Shown here in pieces: positions 1 to 5,053 of a stretch of 7,226 nt of DNA (within the stretch, counting starts at the first letter, position 1; each line of letters starts with the position of its first letter). Below the pieces are notes generated by a model. The model saw only the letters and a program-made list of their open reading frames with translations, had not been told where the DNA came from and ran no database searches. Location: NCBI GenBank assembly GCA_903833025.1, contig CAILDT010000200.1, positions 1 through 7,226 of the forward strand, written 5' to 3'. The position numbers were made by a program, and so were the translations under genes. Source of the stretch: an uncultured Bacteroidota bacterium. GTDB taxonomy: Bacteria; Bacteroidota; Bacteroidia; 2-12-FULL-35-15.

Positions 1-635
1 AACTTACCGGCTATGATGCCGAACATATTGCAAAAGCAAAATTGCCTTTTTTGCAATCTATAATTTATAAGCACGATGTAGAAAGTTATTGCGCCATCTG
101 CAAACTTTGGTATCGCTACATTATGACGTTGCCCCTGGCGGACCGTAATAAAACAGTTGCTTCCATCCAGTTTAGAATTGTAACTGCTACCAACGAAATA
201 AAATGGATTATACTTCACCTGCGTATTTTACAGTGCGATTACAATGGTTCGCCGGCAGCCGAAATGGGTACTTTCCAAAACCATACGCCTTTTAAAACGG
301 ATAACATTGTTTCCGGTTTTGCGGTTACCAACGGTGTTATTATTAAGTTCGACCATCTGGCTTCGCTACCAATACCGCATCTTTTCGCACCTCGCGAATT
401 GGAACTTATTAAACACTCAAACCTTGGATTATCAAATAAAGAAACAGCAGATAAAATGAAAATTTCCATACATACTGTTACTACTTATCGTAGTAAAATA
501 TTAAGAGAGTTTACGGCAGAACATTTTCCTGACAACAAAGGAAACAAACGAATGATAGATGTAATTAATTTTTTGAATGATTTGGGAGCGTTGGGAGGTG
601 CGGGGGAGGAGGATTTGCGGGGCGGAGAAAAGTGA
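1..635 (+). CDS. PAS-like/LuxR-type HTH transcriptional regulator, 5' end outside the window
   Basis: The reading frame is open from the first complete codon (base 3), so the gene starts upstream and about 210 residues are visible. The TTG at 42 is an internal leucine codon rather than a convincing start. The visible N-terminal part begins LTGYDAEHI and continues with a KHDVESY segment and a beta-rich FRIVTATNEIKWIILHLRI stretch, which resembles a PAS fold of the PAS_3 kind; this is a resemblance only. Visible residues 127-168 form a clear LuxR/GerE helix-turn-helix: APRELELIK, then GLSNKETADKMKIS, then the recognition helix HTVTTYRSKILRE. The PAS-like part presumably senses a signal and the HTH binds DNA in the cytoplasm; ligand and targets are unknown. 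No receiver domain is visible. The last ~15 residues (GALGGAGEEDLRGGEK) are unusually Gly/Glu-rich and are encoded by a G-rich patch unlike the rest of the gene. Confidence 0.85.
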   Translation, partial: LTGYDAEHIAKAKLPFLQSIIYKHDVESYCAICKLWYRYIMTLPLADRNKTVASIQFRIVTATNEIKWIILHLRILQCDYNGSPAAEMGTFQNHTPFKTDNIVSGFAVTNGVIIKFDHLASLPIPHLFAPRELELIKHSNLGLSNKETADKMKISIHTVTTYRSKILREFTAEHFPDNKGNKRMIDVINFLNDLGALGGAGEEDLRGGEK

Positions 636-653
636 GGGGTGAAGGAAATTGGT

Positions 654-661
654 TATATTTG
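654..661 (+). promoter_or_regulatory. Candidate -7 promoter element (TATATTTG) for the lipoprotein gene
   Basis: TATATTTG fits the Bacteroidota -7 word TAnnTTTG and ends 43 bases before the ATG at 705. No well-spaced -33 TTG is visible. It lies within the G-rich stretch that follows the LuxR-type gene. Confidence 0.4.
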
Positions 662-704
662 TGGGGTGGGTGAAATAAGAAATAGTTAAATTAATAAGAA
701 ACTG

Positions 705-1226
705 ATGAAACAACCATTATTCATATTTTTATTTTTTTTAGTTGTTTCTTGCAATAGAAATGATTCAGAAGTGTGCAAGACACCGATAAGTGTTAAAGCA
801 GAAATAATAAAGACTTTAGACACTACGGGACTTTACGTTGGCGACACCTCAAAATTGCATATAACTAATGTAAAACTTTGGGTAACTAACATTTCTGATA
901 AACCAATTGCTTATTGGATAATGACTTGTGATTGGGCTGAAAATTGGATTGCTAATAGAGAAGAGTTTGGGATTCTTCGTCATTCGTGCGATGCAAACTG
1001 CCCAATCCATAAACAATTAAAACCAAAAGAAAGTTTGTCGTATAATGCCTTAGTATGTCGTTCGGAATTTGGTAGACAGAGGATAGACATAAACAATATT
1101 AAATTTGGATTCATTTATATAGATACTGTTATGTGTAAAACAATGTCGGAGTTTAGAGATGTTATTGAAGACAAAAGCAAATGGAATTTGTATTGGAGTA
1201 ACTCCGTTAACATAGATAATAAATAA
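705..1226 (+). CDS. Small predicted lipoprotein with six mature-chain cysteines, function unknown
   Basis: This encodes 173 residues. The N-terminus is a lipoprotein signal: MKQPLFIFLFFL followed by a lipobox VVSC, with Cys16 as the predicted lipidated residue, so the product should be membrane-anchored and outside the cytoplasm. The mature chain has six further cysteines (24, 75, 95, 99, 118, 144), an even number compatible with disulfides. Residues 50-120 look beta-rich (LHITNVKLWVTNISDKPIAY, later KPKESLSYNALV), resembling an immunoglobulin-like 'residual tension' pattern of alternating hydrophobics, but I do not recognise the family. The ATG is the only start that gives a signal peptide and it follows a TATATTTG -7 word. 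The gene stands alone between the LuxR-type regulator and the hairpin array and is AT-rich like the other accessory genes here. Confidence 0.75.
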   Translation: MKQPLFIFLFFLVVSCNRNDSEVCKTPISVKAEIIKTLDTTGLYVGDTSKLHITNVKLWVTNISDKPIAYWIMTCDWAENWIANREEFGILRHSCDANCPIHKQLKPKESLSYNALVCRSEFGRQRIDINNIKFGFIYIDTVMCKTMSEFRDVIEDKSKWNLYWSNSVNIDNK

Positions 1227-1234
1227 AATAGCGA

Positions 1235-1277
1235 ACAAATATTAATGAAAAGAAAAAATTAATATGGAAATATTTGT
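1235..1277. other. AT-rich inverted repeat downstream of the lipoprotein gene
   Basis: ACAAATATT (1235-1243) is the reverse complement of AATATTTGT (1269-1277). Between them two ATTAAT words (1241-1246 and 1258-1263) can also pair. It begins 9 bases after the lipoprotein stop, so it could help define the 3' end of that transcript, but it lacks GC and a T-tract. The terminator reading is weak. Confidence 0.25.
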
Positions 1278-1299
1278 GTTACAAATTAGATTGAATTAT

Positions 1300-1321
1300 T
1301 TATATCGCTCCTACGGAGCTT
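1300..1321 (+). repeat. Left arm of a perfect 22-bp inverted repeat bounding the array
   Basis: Every base is complementary to 1573-1594. The core TATATCGCTCCTACGGAGCT (1301-1320) contains the GCTCC-TAC-GGAGC hairpin. Pairing stops at the next base on both sides. Confidence 0.9.
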
Positions 1322-1340
1322 ATAATACACTATAATTATG

Positions 1341-1370
1341 TTTTCTATTAAGATAAAACTCCTACGGAGT
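1341..1370 (-). repeat. Hairpin-plus-tail module, reversed copy
   Basis: Read on the minus strand, this is ACTCC-GTA-GGAGT followed by TTTATCTTAATAGAAAA. The 17-base tail is identical to that at 1452-1468, while the stem bases differ from the other modules but stay complementary. Confidence 0.8.
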
Positions 1371-1390
1371 AAAGAACAATGGACATTGAA

Positions 1391-1552
1391 AAACAAACAA
1401 CAATAGAAATAAACAATAAAATAGTAGCAACGCATATTTCCCCGTAGGGGATTTATCTTAATAGAAAACAAAATAAACAAACAACAATAAAAATTAAATA
1501 ATAAAATATTAGCAAGATCTATTTCCCCGTAGGGGATTTATCTTAATAGAAA
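1391..1552 (+). repeat. Imperfect tandem duplication of a ~77-bp hairpin unit
   Basis: Unit A (1391-1467) and unit B (1475-1552) align by eye with seven mismatches and one inserted base. The final 33 bases (1435-1467 and 1520-1552) are identical and contain TCCCC-GTA-GGGGA plus the tail TTTATCTTAATAGAAA. The mismatches lie in the A-rich half of the unit, so the hairpin half is the conserved half. Confidence 0.85.
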
Positions 1553-1572
1553 GGAATATAAATAAACAACCA

Positions 1573-1594
1573 AAGCTCCGTAGGAGCGATATAA
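1573..1594 (-). repeat. Right arm of the 22-bp inverted repeat, touching the transposase start
   Basis: This is the exact reverse complement of 1300-1321. It ends one base before the transposase ATG (1596). Its own hairpin GCTCC-GTA-GGAGC (1575-1587) therefore occupies the region where a ribosome would bind and could affect translation of the transposase. Confidence 0.9.
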
Positions 1595-1595
1595 T

Positions 1596-2057
1596 ATGGC
1601 AAATACATTCTCACAACTGTACGTTCATTCGGTGTTTGCTGTTAAAGGCAGAGAAAACATAATTAATGCAAAATTTAAAGATGAACTTTATAAATATATT
1701 TGCGGTATCGTAAATAAGAATAATCAAAAAGTGTATTCAATAAATGGAATGCCCGACCACATTCATATTCTACTAAGTATTAAACCAAATTGTTTACTCT
1801 CTGATTTAATGCGAGATATAAAAGCAAGTTCATCAAAGTGGATAAATGAAAAAAGATTTGTGCAAGGAAAATTTCAATGGCAAGAAGGATTTGGTGCATT
1901 TTCGGTTTCACAATCACAAGTAGATAAAGTAATTGCATATATAGATAATCAAGAAACACATCATAAGAAATTAGCGTTTAAAGAAGAATATATTGGATTG
2001 TTGAAATCATATAAAATTGAATTTGATGAGAAGTATGTTTTTGATTGGGGAGAATAA
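1596..2057 (+). CDS. IS200-like Y1 (HUH) transposase, REP-associated (RAYT) type
   Basis: This encodes 153 residues, about full length for the Y1_Tnp fold. The HUH metal-binding motif is MPDHIHILL (His55, Ile56, His57). The catalytic tyrosine is most likely Tyr115 in VIAYIDNQETHHKK, a context characteristic of IS200-like enzymes. Other family landmarks are YVHSVFAVKGRE near the start, SDLMRDIKASSSKWINE (69-85) and FQWQEGFGAFSVS (93-105). Such enzymes cut and join single-stranded DNA at hairpin-marked sites through a 5'-phosphotyrosine. All key residues look intact, so the protein may be active. No accessory tnpB gene is present, and no matching hairpin lies downstream. The hairpins are all on the 5' side, which fits a RAYT better than a classic IS200 element flanked at both ends. 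The ATG lies one base after the right inverted-repeat arm. Confidence 0.9.
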   Translation: MANTFSQLYVHSVFAVKGRENIINAKFKDELYKYICGIVNKNNQKVYSINGMPDHIHILLSIKPNCLLSDLMRDIKASSSKWINEKRFVQGKFQWQEGFGAFSVSQSQVDKVIAYIDNQETHHKKLAFKEEYIGLLKSYKIEFDEKYVFDWGE

Positions 2058-2109
2058 ATATCGCAACTAATACGTTTAAGATAAAAACAAAACAATATCA
2101 CTTCATAAT

Positions 2110-2802
2110 ATGAAACACCTACTCAGCACCATTATTTTTATATTTGCTATAACACCTATGAATAGCCAGATAATAAACAGCATCGGTATTAAAGGCGGTG
2201 CATCTTTTGCAAACCAATTATGGTTTTACAAAAGCACCAATTACACAGCAGCACGCCAATATAAAACAGGAATGTACGGCGCAGCAACAATAGATTTTTT
2301 TAAAGCCACATACCTTAACTTAACTGCTGACGTGGGTTTCTGCCAAAAAGGAAACAAAGAAACAGGAGTACTACTGCCCGATAAAACTACCACCAATTAC
2401 ACCACCACATTTAACTACATCACCCTAAGCCCGATGTTAAAAATAAAATATCCATTCAAACATATCATCCCTTATGGCTTGCTTGGTTTGCGCTGCGATT
2501 ACCAGTTATCCTACACTTCCACCCACGATTATTCATCAATAGAAAGCGATTTTCATAAAGTAATTTTCGGAATGAGTTCGGGAGCAGGTGTAGAATATAA
2601 ATTAAAAAACATAGGTATAAATGTAGAGTTTCAATATCATTACGATTTCTCAAAAGTAATGGATACGCATACTGATGGTATTGTTTCAGGTATATTAGTA
2701 TATAATAACGCATACATCATCAGTGCAGGAGTAAAATATTATTTACATAAAAAGGAAAGTAAAACGGATGCTTTGAAAACTGCGGCAGTATCTGGTTTAT
2801 AA
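2110..2802 (+). CDS. Predicted outer-membrane beta-barrel protein (OMP_b-brl type)
   Basis: This encodes 230 residues. Residues 1-20 (MKHLLSTIIFIFAITPMNSQ) form a Sec signal peptide, probably cut near Gln20. The mature protein starts with IGIKGGASFANQLWFY, the usual first strand of Bacteroidota PorT-like/OMP_b-brl barrels. It then shows alternating hydrophobic and aromatic strands: TGMYGAATIDFF (53-64), YLNLTADVGFCQKG (68-81), YITLSPMLKIKYPF (103-116), PYGLLGLRCDYQLSY (121-135), GMSSGAGVEYKL (154-165), INVEFQYHYDF (170-180) and AYIISAGVKYYL (201-212). That suggests about eight to ten strands, fitting a small barrel. A polar 18-residue tail follows the last strand, which is unusual because barrels commonly end at the final aromatic strand. 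The function is unknown; the family is mostly structural or of unknown role. TACGTTTA at 2071-2078 is close to a -7 promoter word. Confidence 0.75.
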   Translation: MKHLLSTIIFIFAITPMNSQIINSIGIKGGASFANQLWFYKSTNYTAARQYKTGMYGAATIDFFKATYLNLTADVGFCQKGNKETGVLLPDKTTTNYTTTFNYITLSPMLKIKYPFKHIIPYGLLGLRCDYQLSYTSTHDYSSIESDFHKVIFGMSSGAGVEYKLKNIGINVEFQYHYDFSKVMDTHTDGIVSGILVYNNAYIISAGVKYYLHKKESKTDALKTAAVSGL

Positions 2803-2826
2803 GAAGCCGAACAAAAAGCAGTATCT
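2785..2826 (+). promoter_or_regulatory. Direct repeat GCAGTATCT before the toxin-antitoxin pair, possible operator
   Basis: GCAGTATCT occurs at 2785-2793 and again at 2818-2826, 33 bases apart. The second copy overlaps the candidate -7 element. Toxin-antitoxin pairs are typically autorepressed from operators at this place, so the repeat could be a binding site. This is inference from position only, and the first copy lies within the end of the barrel gene. Confidence 0.25.
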
Positions 2827-2829
2827 TTG
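2822..2829 (+). promoter_or_regulatory. Candidate -7 promoter element (TATCTTTG) of the toxin-antitoxin operon
   Basis: TATCTTTG fits TAnnTTTG and ends 20 bases before the antitoxin ATG. The short leader is A-rich (AAAAAAATAAAATAAAATA) with no Shine-Dalgarno sequence, as is common in Bacteroidota. Confidence 0.5.
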
Positions 2830-2849
2830 TAAAAAAATAAAATAAAATA

Positions 2850-3086
2850 ATGTTACTACAATTAAAAGAAACAAAAAAGGCAGATGTCCAAAAGCTATTT
2901 GCATTCGCAAAACAAAATAGTATTCATCTCACATTAGTGGATGAGGACAAAGCAAAAATATATTTACCCGGTGAAGCCCTCGAAGCAAAGGAAATAAAAA
3001 AACTAATAACTAAAAGCCGTAAAAGTGGCACAGTAACTTTAGAAAAAGCGCATATTCAAATTCGCAAAAAGCTAAATGGAAATTAG
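2850..3086 (+). CDS. Probable antitoxin of a type II toxin-antitoxin pair
   Basis: This encodes 78 residues. I do not recognise the family with certainty. The call rests on its position: it is a small gene directly upstream of a RelE/ParE-like toxin, and its end overlaps the toxin start by 11 bases, the usual antitoxin-first layout with translational coupling. The chain is charged, starting MLLQLKETKKADVQKLFAFAKQ, with a middle segment LTLVDEDKAKIYLPGEALEAKEIKKLI and a basic C-terminus IQIRKKLNGN. No clear ribbon-helix-helix or HTH motif is visible. The residue 45-70 part (EAKEIKKLITKSRKSGTVTL) could be the toxin-binding helix. If it behaves like known antitoxins, it would neutralise the toxin and repress its own promoter. 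An alternative is a small unrelated protein that merely overlaps the toxin gene. Confidence 0.7.
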   Translation: MLLQLKETKKADVQKLFAFAKQNSIHLTLVDEDKAKIYLPGEALEAKEIKKLITKSRKSGTVTLEKAHIQIRKKLNGN

Positions 3087-3363
3087 TTATACTAACGATG
3101 CTGTAGAATCATTAACAGCATTAGTTAGTTTTATTGAAGAGCAAAATACAAAAGGTGCAGGATTAAGGTGGTTGAACAAATTTGAATTGTATTTAAAAGA
3201 AACTTTAAAACACCATTCCGTAATTACGCTATGTAACAACGACACTTTAAAGCAGCTAAATTTAAAGTGTATCAATTATAATGATTGGCTAATAGCATTC
3301 TCATCAAACAAAAATAATATTCTAATTGAAGCGTTTATTCATAAGTCAAGAATAAAAGATTAA
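3076..3363 (+). CDS. RelE/ParE-superfamily toxin
   Basis: This encodes 95 residues, the normal size for the superfamily. The family layout is visible: an opening strand MEISYTNDAVESLTALVSFI, a helical pair with GAGLRWLNKFELYLKETL (27-44), then strands around LNLKCINYNDWLIAFSSNKNNILIEAF (61-87) and the closing FIHKSRIKD. The 'WLIAF...ILIEAFIHKSR' end is typical of Bacteroidota ParE/RelE-like toxins. Members either cleave mRNA at the ribosome (RelE) or poison gyrase (ParE); the sequence does not decide which. The residue after AF is Ser76, where many relatives have Arg, so activity may be altered. The ATG lies inside the last codons of the antitoxin gene. The stop is 47 bases from the convergent carboxyltransferase stop, with no strong terminator between them. 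Confidence 0.8.
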   Translation: MEISYTNDAVESLTALVSFIEEQNTKGAGLRWLNKFELYLKETLKHHSVITLCNNDTLKQLNLKCINYNDWLIAFSSNKNNILIEAFIHKSRIKD

Positions 3364-3409
3364 CTTTTTTAAATAATATTTCAGATTTTGTTTACCAGTA
3401 TAAACTCCC

Positions 3410-4954
3410 CTACAATGGTATATTCCCGTGTTTCTTCTTTGGCAGTTTAGCCACTTTATTCTTCAGCATAGCAAATGCTTTAATAAGTTTCTCGCGTGTA
3501 TCTTCGGGTTTTATTACTTCATCCACATACCCTCTTTCGGCTGCTCGATAAGGATTAGCAAAATGCTCGATGTATTCTTTTTCTTTTTCTGCAAGCTTCG
3601 CAACAGGGTCTTTGGAGGCAGCTATTTCATTCTTAAAAATAATTTCAGCAGCTCCTTTAGCACCCATAACTGCTATCTCTGCTGATGGCCACGCATAATT
3701 CATATCAGCACCAATGTGTTTGCTGTTCATCACATCGTATGCTCCGCCATACGCCTTGCGGGTAATAACGGTAACACGCGGCACAGTAGCTTCGCAAAAA
3801 GCATACAATAATTTTGCACCATTGGTAATGATGCCGTGCCACTCCTGATCGGTACCAGGCAAAAAGCCCGGAACGTCTTCAAATACTAACAAAGGAATAT
3901 TGAAACTATCGCAGAAACGAACAAAGCGCGCCGCTTTAGTTGATGAATTAATGTCTAACACTCCCGCAAGAAATGCCGGCTGATTAGCTACTATACCAAT
4001 ACTTTTACCTGCTAACCTCGCAAATCCGACAACAATATTTTCTGCAAAGTTTTTATGAACTTCAAGAAAAGTATCTGCATCAATCACCCCATTTATCACA
4101 TCACGCATATCGTACGGCTGATTAGGATTTTCGGGAATCAAGGTATTTAATTGCGGTCGCTTTTCATTTCCATTAGTTGAGTAAGGCACCGAAGGCGCAT
4201 CATCCTCACAGTTTTGAGGCATATAACTCAACAATGCTTTTATATTATTGATACATTCTATTTCATTAGCACAAGAGAAATGCGTAACTCCCGACTTAGT
4301 AGAATGAGTAGAAGCACCACCCAACTCTTCTGAAGTAACTTCTTCGTGTGTTACTGTTTTCACCACATTGGGACCGGTAACAAACATATACGAAGTGTTT
4401 TCCACCATCATAATAAAGTCGGTAATGGCAGGTGAATAAACAGCACCACCAGCGCAAGGTCCCATAATAGCAGACAGCTGAGGCACTACCCCCGAAGCCA
4501 TTGTATTACGATAAAATATATCGGCATATCCACCTAATGAAACTACTCCTTCCTGAATACGTGCACCACCGCTATCGTTCAAACCAATAACAGGCGCACC
4601 ATTCTTCATCGCCAAATCCATTATCTTACAAATCTTTTCAGCAAATGTTTCGGATAAAGAACCACCAAACACAGTAAAATCCTGCGAAAATACATAGACC
4701 ATTCGCCCGTTGATAGTGCCATATCCAGTAACTACACCATCGCCCAAATACTTTTCGCGCTCCAATCCAAACTGTGTAGAGCGATGCGTAACCATCATAC
4801 CAATCTCTTCAAAACTGCCTTCATCCATCAGAAAATGAATACGTTCGCGAGCAGTAAGTTTTCCTTTTTTATGTTGAGAATCTATTCGTTTTTGTCCGCC
4901 ACCCAAGTGCGCTTCGGCAATCTTGCTTTCTAAATCTTTTATTTTATTTTTCAT
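3410..4954 (-). CDS. pccB: Acyl-CoA carboxylase carboxyltransferase (beta) subunit, propionyl-CoA type
   Basis: This encodes 514 residues, full length for the PccB/MmdA family. It transfers the carboxyl group from carboxybiotin to an acyl-CoA, most likely propionyl-CoA to methylmalonyl-CoA, in the cytoplasm. The N-terminal crotonase-like half has GKLTARERIHFLMDEGSFEEI (31-51), DFTVFGGSLSETFAEKI (92-108), the oxyanion motif DSGGARIQEGV (127-137) and GPCAGGAVYSPA (165-176). The C-terminal half has DVPGFLPGTDQEWHGI (360-375), a second glycine-rich oxyanion region RKAYGGAYDVMNSKHIGADMN (399-419) and NPYRAAERGYVDEVI (467-481). Asp407 in GGAYDVM is the residue type linked in actinobacterial enzymes to propionyl-CoA preference. 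No biotin carboxylase or biotin carrier gene is adjacent, so the partner must be encoded elsewhere. A methylmalonyl-CoA decarboxylase alpha subunit (mmdA) is the main alternative. The ATG lies 37 bases from a minus-strand -7 word. Confidence 0.93.
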   Translation of the reverse strand: MKNKIKDLESKIAEAHLGGGQKRIDSQHKKGKLTARERIHFLMDEGSFEEIGMMVTHRSTQFGLEREKYLGDGVVTGYGTINGRMVYVFSQDFTVFGGSLSETFAEKICKIMDLAMKNGAPVIGLNDSGGARIQEGVVSLGGYADIFYRNTMASGVVPQLSAIMGPCAGGAVYSPAITDFIMMVENTSYMFVTGPNVVKTVTHEEVTSEELGGASTHSTKSGVTHFSCANEIECINNIKALLSYMPQNCEDDAPSVPYSTNGNEKRPQLNTLIPENPNQPYDMRDVINGVIDADTFLEVHKNFAENIVVGFARLAGKSIGIVANQPAFLAGVLDINSSTKAARFVRFCDSFNIPLLVFEDVPGFLPGTDQEWHGIITNGAKLLYAFCEATVPRVTVITRKAYGGAYDVMNSKHIGADMNYAWPSAEIAVMGAKGAAEIIFKNEIAASKDPVAKLAEKEKEYIEHFANPYRAAERGYVDEVIKPEDTREKLIKAFAMLKNKVAKLPKKKHGNIPL

Positions 4955-4991
4955 TCTATATATAAGTATAAATTCTTGTTTTAGATTTCGT

Positions 4992-4999
4992 CAAAATTA
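4992..4999 (-). promoter_or_regulatory. Candidate -7 promoter element (TAATTTTG) for the carboxyltransferase gene
   Basis: On the minus strand, TAATTTTG fits TAnnTTTG and lies 37 bases upstream of the start codon. No matching -33 TTG is seen. It is divergent from the element at 5027-5034, with only 27 bases between them. Confidence 0.5.
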
Positions 5000-5026
5000 T
5001 AAAATAAAGAGTTGCTAATTATTATT

Positions 5027-5034
5027 TATTTTTG
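5027..5034 (+). promoter_or_regulatory. Candidate -7 promoter element (TATTTTTG) for the MmcQ/YjbR gene
   Basis: TATTTTTG fits TAnnTTTG and ends 19 bases before the ATG at 5054, leaving a leader of only about a dozen bases. A TTG at 5012-5014 is too close to be a standard -33 element. Confidence 0.45.
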
Positions 5035-5053
5035 AACCCTTATTAATTGATAA

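Larger units (their letters stand above)
1300..1594. repeat. REP-like array of five GTA-loop hairpins next to the transposase
   Basis: This fills most of the 369-base gap between the lipoprotein and transposase genes. It holds five imperfectly related palindromes, each a 5-bp stem around a three-base loop: GCTCC-TAC-GGAGC (1307-1319), ACTCC-TAC-GGAGT (1358-1370), TCCCC-GTA-GGGGA (1439-1451 and 1524-1536) and GCTCC-GTA-GGAGC (1575-1587). The first two are reversed relative to the other three, so the array is an inverted arrangement with a spare third copy. Between the hairpins lies A-rich sequence. No convincing coding frame crosses it. REP repeats mobilised by or associated with Y1 transposases are an established class. 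Assigning this array to that class rests on the hairpins plus the adjacent transposase. Confidence 0.8.
1300..2057 (+). mobile_element. Putative RAYT/REP-like unit (hairpin array plus transposase)
   Basis: The hairpin array and the Y1 transposase gene abut and are treated here as one unit. The left limit is the left 22-bp arm. The right limit is uncertain because nothing hairpin-like was found between the transposase stop and the next gene at 2110. I see no target-site duplication, and IS200-like enzymes generally do not make one. Confidence 0.6.

Noticed and set aside
42..44. TTG as the start of the regulator gene
   Set aside because: The frame stays open to the window edge, and the upstream residues (LTGYDAEHI) fit a PAS-like domain, so the true start is outside the window.
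501..713. Minus-strand open frame opposite the regulator end (70 codons)
   Set aside because: It is a shadow of the coding strand plus the G-rich patch. The translation has no recognisable features beyond low-complexity composition.
1377..1388. CAATG-GA-CATTG palindrome in the middle of the array
   Set aside because: It is only a 5-bp stem with a two-base centre, and it is not repeated elsewhere in the array.
1286..1480. Minus-strand open frame across the hairpin array (64 codons)
   Set aside because: It is built from repeat sequence, has no promoter or family resemblance, and is explained by the AT-rich array.
1391..1552. CRISPR-like repeat spacing
   Set aside because: There are only two direct units, the repeated part extends through most of the unit, no unique spacers are present, and no cas genes are nearby. 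The hairpins belong with the Y1 transposase.
2465..2713. Minus-strand open frame inside the barrel gene (82 codons)
   Set aside because: It is fully antisense to a well-supported coding sequence with a signal peptide and barrel strands.
3405..3418. CTCCCCTAC near the carboxyltransferase stop as a sixth hairpin half
   Set aside because: It resembles the array hairpins on one side only (ACTCC-like, then TAC), and the following AATGG does not complete the stem. A chance match is as likely.
3428..3685. Plus-strand open frame opposite the carboxyltransferase C-terminus (85 codons)
   Set aside because: It is Phe/Cys-rich antisense of a highly conserved enzyme end; a shadow frame.
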